A stretch of 20,663 nt of DNA from Pseudomonadota bacterium. GTDB taxonomy: Bacteria > Pseudomonadota > Gammaproteobacteria > Pseudomonadales > Pseudomonadaceae. This document shows, piece by piece, positions 1 to 4,998 of the stretch. The stretch covers positions 1-20,663 of the forward strand of contig JAEYXX010000034.1 in NCBI GenBank assembly GCA_023431055.1, given 5' to 3'. The notes below the pieces were generated by a model. It was not told the DNA's origin and searched no databases. It saw nothing but the letters and a program-made list of their open reading frames with translations. Both the position numbers and the translations under genes were made by a program. Numbering within the stretch: position 1 is the first letter of the stretch; every line of letters begins with the position of its first letter.

Positions 1-75
1 CGTGTGCTGCTGCACCGGGCACGCCTGAAAGTCTTCGCCACCCTGGAACATTTCGAGGAGACAGGCCAATGCTGA
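1..75 (+). CDS. C-terminal end of a probable ECF sigma factor (partial)
   Basis: The frame opening at base 1 reads RVLLHRARLKVFATLEHFEE and a few more residues to a TGA at 73-75. An arginine-rich helix with an R-x-x-L-x-R-A-R pattern is typical of the end of region 4 of ECF sigma factors, where the last helix contacts the -35 element. The stop overlaps the start of the next gene by 7 bases, and that gene encodes a zinc-type anti-sigma factor, the usual partner. Only 24 residues are visible, so the assignment leans on this context. The sigma factor would direct RNA polymerase to a small stress regulon, often including its own operon. Confidence 0.6.
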   Translation, partial: RVLLHRARLKVFATLEHFEETGQC

Positions 76-302
76 CCTGCAAGGAACTGGTCGCTCACTC
101 CAGCGATTATCTCGACGGCCAACTGACGTTGCGCCAGCGCCTGGCTGTACGCGCGCACCTGGCCATGTGCGGCAACTGCCGGCGTTTTATCCGCCAGATG
201 AAACTGACCCAGGCGGTGATCCGGCAGATGCCGGATGAGGAGTTACCCGAACTCGACGCCCTGGCCGAGCGCCTGGCGCAGGATCGGCGTAATCAGGGGT
301 GA
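69..302 (+). CDS. Small zinc-type anti-sigma factor (zf-HC2 family)
   Basis: This 77-residue soluble protein carries the hallmark of zinc-binding anti-sigma domains. The motif is H30-x3-C34-x2-C37 (HLAMCGNC), preceded by Cys4 and the YLDGQLT stretch typical of zf-HC2 proteins. Such proteins hold a cognate ECF sigma factor inactive in the cytoplasm until redox or metal stress disturbs the zinc site. There is no membrane segment, so this is the short cytoplasmic type. The ATG overlaps the end of the upstream sigma gene (translational coupling), and GAGGAG at 55-60 is the ribosome binding site. The partner is inferred to be that sigma factor. The signal sensed cannot be read from the sequence. 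Confidence 0.8.
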   Translation: MLTCKELVAHSSDYLDGQLTLRQRLAVRAHLAMCGNCRRFIRQMKLTQAVIRQMPDEELPELDALAERLAQDRRNQG

Positions 303-460
303 ACTGCGTCCATGTTGGACGGCTTGGTTGCGTCCTCATGCGTAGAGTGGATGACGCTTTTTTCATCCACCGTTTGCGGTGGCTTTCCGGGCCACTTGCA
401 GCGTTGTTCGCTGTATGGTGACTCTAAGTAAACAACTAAGGCGCGCGGGTCCATTGTGAG
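303..460. other. Gene-free gap between the anti-sigma gene and the cassette attC
   Basis: I see no convincing gene here. The stretch holds the first copy of the 39-bp direct repeat and a minus-strand open frame of 60 codons (475-293) that starts inside the attC site and runs through the repeat hairpin. It lacks a ribosome binding site and any recognisable domain, so I treat it as non-coding or as decayed cassette remnant. Confidence 0.5.
339..377. repeat. 39-bp direct repeat with internal hairpin, copy 1
   Basis: This copy differs from the one at 1580-1618 by a single base (A at 346 against G). Inside it, GTGGATGA and TCATCCAC form an inverted repeat around a CGCTTTTT loop, so it can fold as a hairpin. 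Its presence on both sides of the cassette island suggests either a dispersed REP-like element or boundaries of an older insertion. Confidence 0.85.
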
Positions 461-532
461 GCCTAACGCCCGCATTTGCGGCTGGTTTGGAGCGTAGCGG
501 AAAACCAGTCCGACAACATGCGCTTGTTAGCC
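461..532 (-). other. Integron attC recombination site
   Basis: The 72-bp site folds as attC sites do. Outer boxes GCCTAAC (461-467) and GTTAGCC (526-532) pair with one mismatch. The 3-base spacers 468-470 and 523-525 do not pair. Bases 471-475, 476-478, 479-481 and 482-488 then pair with 518-522, 514-516, 510-512 and 502-508. That leaves three single extrahelical bases on one arm (C517, A513, T509) and a 13-base loop (489-501). Three extrahelical bases on one arm and an unpaired spacer are the structural signature recognised by integron integrases. The site lies immediately 3' of the minus-strand AbiJ-like gene, where a cassette's attC belongs. The stop codon of that gene overlaps the outer box. 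No integrase gene is present in this window. Confidence 0.85.
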
Positions 533-1399
533 ATTTTGTGCCACCTTGCTCTCTACAAAGTTAATGAACGCCGAACAAACGACCATGAAAAACTTCGCGT
601 CTTCAAATCGAATATTTTCACTTTCAAGTAGGGCGTGTCGTATCCCACCCTCATCAGACGTATATCCGTAAAGGCTGCTAAAAGCAGTTTTTAGAGCAGG
701 GTGTAAATTGATTTCGTCTTCGAGCTTCTTTATGAGTTGCCCAAGCGTACCTTTTGAGCCGAGAACAAGACCTACAAGGCTCTCAACGGCACATACAGAT
801 TCTTTAATTGAGTTTCTATAATCAGGTGTTTCTCTGCTTGACAGTAGCTCTAGCGATCTCCTCAAATGCGTATGAACAGGGCCTCTACTTTCTTCAAGCG
901 CCTTTTCAATTTCATCAAGCTGCTCCTGTTCAGTGATCTGGGAGATTAGCCCATCAATAAATCGATACGCAGACATTTCTTTTTCCAATGCTACGTTGCA
1001 TGAGGTGGTAAATCTTTCCTTAAATTGATGGCGCTCATAATTGTTTGCACAGAACTCGATGAAGTCATAAAGCTCGTACCATTCACACTTAAAGAAATAG
1101 GTTCTCAACTGTTTTAGAACTTCTGACCAATCGTGATCTAATGTATCCAAAGGTTTCTTGAAGTAGTTAAACCACAATCTTTGACATAGAGAGTATGTTT
1201 CTCTGTTTGTATCAGCTGATATGTAATAGCCACCATAAATTCCTGTGGATGCGCGAACTTGATCCCAAATATGGACTTTCAAAAGGCTCCACAAGGCATT
1301 TTTCAAGGGTTCATCTATAGATTCAATTTGAACTATATCTCTAACTTTCTTATGTCCATACCTTTCAGAAAAACGCACATTGTCTCCTTAGATGGCTAA
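467..1399 (-). mobile_element. Single integron gene cassette carrying an AbiJ-like gene
   Basis: Read on the minus strand, the unit begins after the G of GTTAGCC (plus 1400) and ends at the G of GTTAGGC (plus 467), giving a 933-bp cassette. The first six bases (TTAGCC) are exactly those that would complete the GGCTAAC outer box of its own attC in the circular form, so the excised circle would have perfectly matched outer boxes. It contains one gene, one attC and almost no spare DNA, the normal cassette economy. The gene is markedly more AT-rich than its surroundings, consistent with transfer. It is isolated, with no intI and no second complete attC nearby. Confidence 0.8.
527..1378 (-). CDS. 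AbiJ-NTD4/HEPN-like protein, probable phage-defence gene
   Basis: This 283-residue protein opens with FSERYGHKKVRDIVQIES, which I recognise as the start of the AbiJ N-terminal type 4 domain. That domain occurs in abortive-infection proteins fused to HEPN-type domains. The C-terminal third has the layout seen in such proteins: a segment around 206-220, then YGYTSDEGGIRHALLES with the GIRHA motif at about 245-249, then a hydrophobic helix ending in FINFVE. HEPN proteins are usually RNases that stop growth of infected cells. The canonical R-x4-6-H is not obvious, and R247-H248 is my best candidate. Start is a GTG at 1378 preceded by AAGGAG. Base composition is far lower in GC than neighbouring genes. 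It sits inside an integron cassette. The family call is from memory, and function is inferred. Confidence 0.75.
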   Translation of the reverse strand: MRFSERYGHKKVRDIVQIESIDEPLKNALWSLLKVHIWDQVRASTGIYGGYYISADTNRETYSLCQRLWFNYFKKPLDTLDHDWSEVLKQLRTYFFKCEWYELYDFIEFCANNYERHQFKERFTTSCNVALEKEMSAYRFIDGLISQITEQEQLDEIEKALEESRGPVHTHLRRSLELLSSRETPDYRNSIKESVCAVESLVGLVLGSKGTLGQLIKKLEDEINLHPALKTAFSSLYGYTSDEGGIRHALLESENIRFEDAKFFMVVCSAFINFVESKVAQNG

Positions 1400-1411
1400 C
1401 AGTGGTTAGAT
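1394..1411 (-). other. Cassette 5' boundary with a collapsed attC-like remnant
   Basis: On the minus strand the sequence reads ATCTAACCACTGTTAGCC. GTTAGCC is the cassette-entry box. ATCTAAC fits the consensus RYYYAAC of an attC left outer box, but only four bases separate the two instead of the usual 40 or more. It could be the stump of a deleted neighbouring attC or chance. The functional boundary itself is supported by its exact complementarity to GGCTAAC at the other end of the cassette. Confidence 0.5.
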
Positions 1412-1579
1412 GGATGGCGGTACTAATTCGATAGTAGAGCCTTCCATCTAATTCCGCACCATCCCGCTTCGCTTTGCACGAAAAATTCCTCCCGATCATA
1501 GCCTTATCGCGATGATTCGGCAGTCCGCTGTATTCGCTTGACCTCCGCTTTTTGCTCCAGCATTGCGCCTGCTACATCG

Positions 1580-1618
1580 TGCGTAGGGTGGATGACGCTT
1601 TTTTCATCCACCGTTTGC
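1580..1618. repeat. 39-bp direct repeat with internal hairpin, copy 2
   Basis: Same orientation as copy 1 at 339-377 with 38 of 39 identical bases. Here the internal inverted repeat is GGTGGATGA with TCATCCACC, a perfect 9-bp stem. Outside the repeat the flanks differ except for a short GTGGCT. The two copies enclose the integron cassette plus roughly 260 bp of non-coding DNA. Confidence 0.85.
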
Positions 1619-1653
1619 TTGTGGCTGCTTCGGCTACTGGCTATCGAAAGCCT

Positions 1654-1716
1654 CGCCGCTAAAGCGCCTCCCACGGTGCGGTGGATATTTCTGTGCCGTG
1701 GGAGAGGCTTTCGGCT
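1654..1716. repeat. REP-type palindrome
   Basis: The left arm contains CGCCGCTAAAGCGCCTCCCACGG in spirit (1654-1676), and the right arm CCGTGGGAGAGGCTTTCGGC starts at 1696. The arms are partly complementary through CCGTGGGAG. The same element in diverged form occurs at 17186-17247, so it is a dispersed intergenic palindrome rather than a gene-specific terminator. Confidence 0.65.
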
Positions 1717-1787
1717 CTGGCATCCTGCTTCGCTCTACCTCCTGCATCCATGTAGTCGTAGTCGCGACTGGTAGCGGGCAAAGCGCC

Positions 1788-1808
1788 TCCGGATTTCATC
1801 CGGGCTAC
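1788..1808. repeat. Short REP arm shared with 6712-6772
   Basis: The segment contains CCGGATTTCATCCGGGCTAC. CCGGAT and ATCCGG can pair around TTC, making a small hairpin. Nearly the same 20 bases form both arms of the large inverted repeat between the GlpD-like gene and the kinase gene, which marks it as a family of dispersed repeats. Confidence 0.7.
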
Positions 1809-1908
1809 GAAAAACTTTTTCGCCCGCTGTAACGCCTGCATCCCTGCCTCGTCCATTGCTGCGAGGGCGCCAACCTGGCGCCGTATTCGAAACCGATGGA
1901 GAGATGCC

Positions 1909-2100
1909 ATGAAACAACTCAATACCCTGACTGCCACCCTGGGCGCCGCACTGCTGAGTTACATGGCGTTCACTGCCCACGCCGCCAGCAACCCCTTCGC
2001 TGCGCAGGAACTGGCCAGCAGCTACAGCCTGGCCGCTGCCGAGAATGCGCAGGAAGGCTCCTGTGTCGAAGGCACGTGCAGTGGCGATAAGAATGAGTAA
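1909..2100 (+). CDS. HvfA-like secreted low-complexity peptide (probable RiPP metallophore precursor)
   Basis: The 63-residue product starts with a clear signal peptide (residues 1-25, hydrophobic ATLGAALLSYMAF, cleavage expected after AHA). The mature part is a 38-residue acidic peptide, ASNPFAAQELASSYSLAAAE followed by EGSC and EGTC, then SGDKNE. Small proteins with this signal sequence, an NPF/ELASSY-type core and EGxC repeats are the HvfA group. Their cysteines are modified by an MNIO (DUF692) enzyme with an HvfC-type partner to give copper-binding peptides. Here the motifs are EGSC and EGTC instead of the common EGKC, there are only two, and no HvfB or HvfC gene follows. GGAGAG at 1898-1903 is the ribosome binding site. 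The family call is from pattern recognition, and copper handling is inferred. Confidence 0.6.
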   Translation: MKQLNTLTATLGAALLSYMAFTAHAASNPFAAQELASSYSLAAAENAQEGSCVEGTCSGDKNE

Positions 2101-2119
2101 GGGCGACGGGAGGATTGAT

Positions 2120-2311
2120 ATGCCATTGGCAAACCTCACCGGTGCCCGCCTTGGCTGCGCCGTGGCGCTTTTTATCAGCGGGGCAGGGCGATTGTTTGGC
2201 GGCGATTACTGGCGGGAACGACGTTTCCGGCCATATCGCGCTAGCCCAGCGGATTATCCCGGCGCCGGCTCTCGCGAAACTCGCCCGGCGTCTGCCCGGT
2301 CCAGCTCTTGA
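2120..2311 (+). CDS. Doubtful small ORF after the HvfA-like gene, possible remnant
   Basis: An ATG at 2120 preceded by GGGAGGA opens a 63-codon frame 19 bases after the HvfA-like stop. The first 30 residues include a hydrophobic run (GCAVALFISGAG), which could be one membrane segment. The last 24 codons run antisense over the end of the AraC gene and look like shadow sequence. I do not recognise a family. It may be the decayed start of a former operon partner, such as a membrane protein, or simply a chance frame with a good ribosome binding site. Confidence 0.25.
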   Translation: MPLANLTGARLGCAVALFISGAGRLFGGDYWRERRFRPYRASPADYPGAGSRETRPASARSSS

Positions 2312-3275
2312 AACTGCGGTGAAACGAGCGTGATTCGGTGAAGCCCAGGTAGCAGGCAATGTCCTGAATCGCCAGGTCGCTGCGCAGCAGGTAATGCTCG
2401 GCCAGCTCCTGGCGCAGTTCGTCGAGTATCTGCTGGTAGCTGGTGCCGGCCTGCTGCAGGTGGCGCTGCAGGGTGCGCACGGTCATGTCGAACTTCTCTG
2501 CCACCCGTTCCTTGCGCGGCAGGCCGTCCTTGAGCAGCAGGCGCAGGGCATTCTTCACCCGGCGTGGCAGCGGCTCGTCCTCGTCCAGCCCGGCCATCAG
2601 CGCCAGAGCGTGCTCCTCCAGGGTGCGCAGCAGGTTCGCATCGGCCTGGCGCAGCGGCACGCCGAGGTAGTCCAGCGGCACCAGCAGGGCGTTGCAGGGT
2701 TGCTCGAACAATACCGGGCAGCCGAACAGCGCCTGGTATTCGGCCAGTTCGGTGCCGGCCGGTTGCGCGTGCTCGAACCAGACTTCGCGCGGCGAATGCT
2801 CGGAGTCGGCGATCCAGCGCGCGTACAGCAGCCAGGAGGCGAGCACGTTCTCGACCATATGGCGGCGTACGTCCGGCGCCTGATGACGGCAACTCCAGAT
2901 CAGCCGCACGTGATCCTCGGCGGCTTCGAGACGGCTGGTGCCCATGTCGCCCACCAGTTTCTCGTAGGGCACGATGCGGCCCATGGCGTCACCCAGGGTG
3001 GCGCAGTTCATGGCGATGTAACCGAGCACGCTCCACGAGCCGGGCTGCACGAAACGCGCGGCGTGCAGGCCGAACAACGGGTCGCCAGACACCTCCAGCA
3101 GATGCGCCAGCAGGCGTTCGTGCACCTCGCTGGGAATCCGCTTGCCGTTGTCGGCCAGATCCTGCGCCTGGACACCGGCGGCGGCTAGCGCACGGTCGAT
3201 ATCCAGACCGAGCTGTTCGGCCTGGCGCAGGTACTTGAGCAGAGCGGGAACCGAGGTGTAGCCGAGGTTTTCCAT
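2241..3275 (-). CDS. AraC-family transcriptional regulator
   Basis: This is a 344-residue regulator. Residues 1-200 resemble the arabinose-binding-like N-terminal domain found in OruR/ArgR-type AraC proteins (SVPALLKYLRQAEQLGLD, GSWSVLGYIAMNCATLGDA). The C-terminal 90 residues are the double helix-turn-helix, with RTLQRHLQQAGTSYQQILDE and the AraC signature YLGFTESRSFHRSFKSWTG followed by PGEF. I start it at the internal ATG (3275), which has AGAAG just upstream. A frame extension to 3374 would add 33 unconserved-looking residues over the operator region. It is divergent from the flavoenzyme/GlpD-like/kinase genes and is probably their activator, responding to their substrate. Confidence 0.85.
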   Translation of the reverse strand: MENLGYTSVPALLKYLRQAEQLGLDIDRALAAAGVQAQDLADNGKRIPSEVHERLLAHLLEVSGDPLFGLHAARFVQPGSWSVLGYIAMNCATLGDAMGRIVPYEKLVGDMGTSRLEAAEDHVRLIWSCRHQAPDVRRHMVENVLASWLLYARWIADSEHSPREVWFEHAQPAGTELAEYQALFGCPVLFEQPCNALLVPLDYLGVPLRQADANLLRTLEEHALALMAGLDEDEPLPRRVKNALRLLLKDGLPRKERVAEKFDMTVRTLQRHLQQAGTSYQQILDELRQELAEHYLLRSDLAIQDIACYLGFTESRSFHRSFKSWTGQTPGEFRESRRRDNPLG

Positions 3276-3295
3276 GGATTCTTCTTGTTCTGCGA

Positions 3296-3331
3296 GGCCT
3301 GTCTTGATTGGCGATATGGCCTGTCCCGATT
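3296..3331. promoter_or_regulatory. Candidate AraC-family operator: direct repeat spaced 22 bp
   Basis: GGCCTGTCTTGATT (3296-3309) and GGCCTGTCCCGATT (3318-3331) match at 12 of 14 bases and start exactly 22 bp apart, two helical turns. Direct half-sites with 21-22 bp periodicity are typical for AraC-family dimers. They sit between the divergent starts of the regulator and the flavoenzyme gene. Confidence 0.55.
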
Positions 3332-3400
3332 CGACAGTGACGGAAATCGGCGGCTGGCTAGTATAGGCAGCCATAAGTGCTGATCGGAATGGGGGATGCG

Positions 3401-4996
3401 ATGCGACGCTGGAACGGATGGGGAGACGAAGCGACCGAGGTGGAACTGCCGGCCCATGGCGAGGCCTTTCTCGCCGAGCTGATCGGGCCGGGGCAGCGCC
3501 TGGCCGACGCCAGCCTGCAGGATGTGCTGGCGCGTGTGCCGGTCTCGCGTCTGGCCCCGCATCCGCTGATCTGCGTTGATGCCGAGGTGCGCGTGCGTCA
3601 TGCCCGCGGCCAGAGCCTGCCGGACTGGCTGGCCATGCGCTCCGGCGAGTTCGGCCTGTTTCCCGATGGCGTCGCCTGCCCGGAAAGCGCCGAGCAGATC
3701 CGCGAGCTGCTGGCCTGGGCGCAACAGCATGATGTCACCCTGATTCCCTACGGCGGCGGTACTTCGGTAGCCGGCCACATTAACCCGCAGGCCGGCCAGC
3801 GCCCGGTGCTGACCCTGTCGCTGGAGCGTATGACGCGCCTGCTGGATATCGACGAGGACAGCCTGATCGCCACCTTCGGCCCCGGCGCCAATGGCCCGCA
3901 GGTGGAAAGCCAACTGCGCGCCCGCGGCTATACGCTTGGCCATTTTCCGCAGTCCTGGGAGCTATCGACCCTCGGTGGCTGGGTCGCCAGCCGCTCCAGC
4001 GGCCAGCAGTCGCTGCGCTACGGGCGTATCGAGCAACTGTTCGCCGGCGGCAAGCTGGAAACCTTCGCCGGCACTTTGGAGATTCCCACCTTCCCGGCGT
4101 CGGCCGCCGGCCCCGATCTGCGCGAGCTGGTGCTGGGTTCGGAAGGGCGCTTCGGGGTGATCTCCGAGGTGCGCGTGCGCATCAGTCGCCTGGCCGAGCA
4201 GGAGCGTTTCTACGCAGTGTTCCTGCCCAACTGGCAGCAGGCGCTGAGCGCCATTCGCAGCCTGGCCCAGGCGCGCGTGCCGCTGTCCATGCTGCGCCTG
4301 TCCAACGCCATCGAAACCCGTACCCAGCTGGCCCTGGCCGGCCATCCGCAGCAGATCTCGCTGCTGGAGAAGTACCTGGCGCTGCGCGGCGCCCGTGACG
4401 AGAAATGCATGCTGACCTTCGGCGTCACCGGCAGCCGGGTGCAGAACGCCGCCTCGCTGAAACAGGCGCGGCGCCTGTTGAAAGGCTTTGGCGGCGTATT
4501 TACCGGCACCCTGTTGGGCAAGAAATGGGAGCACAACCGTTTCCGCTTCCCCTATCTGCGTCATGGTCTGTGGGAGCGCGGCTATCTGGTGGACACCCTG
4601 GAAACCGCCACCGACTGGTCCAACGTCGACAACCTGCTGAACAAGGTCGAGGCCAGTCTGCGTGACGAGCTGACCGGCGAGGGCGAGCGGGTGCACGTGT
4701 TCACCCACCTGTCGCACGTCTACGGCGAAGGTTCGAGCATCTACACCACCTACGTATTCCGCCCCGGCAGCGACTACGCCGAGGCCATGACGCGCTGGCA
4801 GCGCTTGAAGGCAGCGGCCAGCCGCACCATCGCCGAGAATCGCGGCACCATCAGCCACCAGCACGGCGTCGGTCGCGACCACGCGCCTTATCTGGCGGCG
4901 GAGAAGGGCGAGCTGGGCATGGCCACGCTGCGCAGCCTGGCCACGCATTTCGACCCCGACCAGCGCCTGGCGCCTGGCGTGTTGCTGCAGGACTGA
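3401..4996 (+). CDS. FAD-linked oxidase resembling alkyl-DHAP synthase
   Basis: This is a 531-residue flavoprotein of the vanillyl-alcohol-oxidase/FAD_binding_4 superfamily. YGGGTSVAGH at 117-126 is the pyrophosphate-binding loop. LSHVYGEGSSIYTTYVF near 445-460 and HQHGVGRDH at 486-494 resemble the active-site Tyr region and the triple-His motif of alkylglycerone-phosphate synthases, more than those of D-lactate or glycolate oxidases. Alkyl-DHAP synthase exchanges the acyl chain of acyl-DHAP for a fatty alcohol to make the ether bond. I take the ATG at 3401 (GGGGGA upstream, product beginning MRRWNGWGDE). A GTG at 3377 and an ATG at 3389 are alternatives. It is followed after two bases by the GlpD-like gene. 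The exact reaction is not settled and may be an oxidation. Confidence 0.7.
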   Translation: MRRWNGWGDEATEVELPAHGEAFLAELIGPGQRLADASLQDVLARVPVSRLAPHPLICVDAEVRVRHARGQSLPDWLAMRSGEFGLFPDGVACPESAEQIRELLAWAQQHDVTLIPYGGGTSVAGHINPQAGQRPVLTLSLERMTRLLDIDEDSLIATFGPGANGPQVESQLRARGYTLGHFPQSWELSTLGGWVASRSSGQQSLRYGRIEQLFAGGKLETFAGTLEIPTFPASAAGPDLRELVLGSEGRFGVISEVRVRISRLAEQERFYAVFLPNWQQALSAIRSLAQARVPLSMLRLSNAIETRTQLALAGHPQQISLLEKYLALRGARDEKCMLTFGVTGSRVQNAASLKQARRLLKGFGGVFTGTLLGKKWEHNRFRFPYLRHGLWERGYLVDTLETATDWSNVDNLLNKVEASLRDELTGEGERVHVFTHLSHVYGEGSSIYTTYVFRPGSDYAEAMTRWQRLKAAASRTIAENRGTISHQHGVGRDHAPYLAAEKGELGMATLRSLATHFDPDQRLAPGVLLQD

Positions 4997-4998
4997 GC

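Larger units (their letters stand above)
1379..1908. other. 530-bp gene-free stretch rich in palindromes
   Basis: I find no gene here. The contents in order are: a cassette boundary with two facing attC-type boxes (1394-1411); a 9-bp inverted repeat (1406-1414 with 1443-1451); the second copy of the 39-bp repeat (1580-1618); a REP-type palindrome (1654-1716); the 10-bp palindrome AGTCGCGACT (1760-1769); and a REP arm (1788-1808) that recurs at 6712-6772. The open frame at 1538-1774 is low-complexity read-through of these repeats. The promoter of the gene at 1909 should lie in the last 100 bases, but I see no convincing -35/-10 pair. Confidence 0.6.

Noticed and set aside
293..475. 60-codon minus-strand frame beyond the attC, possibly the gene of a second cassette
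   Set aside because: It begins inside the attC site, has no ribosome binding site, runs through the direct repeat and ends over the anti-sigma gene. No second attC follows.
1538..1774. 78-codon plus-strand frame
   Set aside because: It consists of the 39-bp repeat and REP palindromes read as codons. There is no ribosome binding site and no domain.
2254..2892. 212-codon frame inside the AraC gene on the same strand
   Set aside because: Out-of-frame overlap rich in Arg, Ala, Pro and Gly. The AraC frame has the helix-turn-helix signature.
3276..3374. N-terminal extension of the AraC regulator to 3374
   Set aside because: The 33 extra codons cover the direct-repeat operator and the opposite promoter. 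The internal ATG at 3275 has a better ribosome binding site and starts the conserved-looking sequence.
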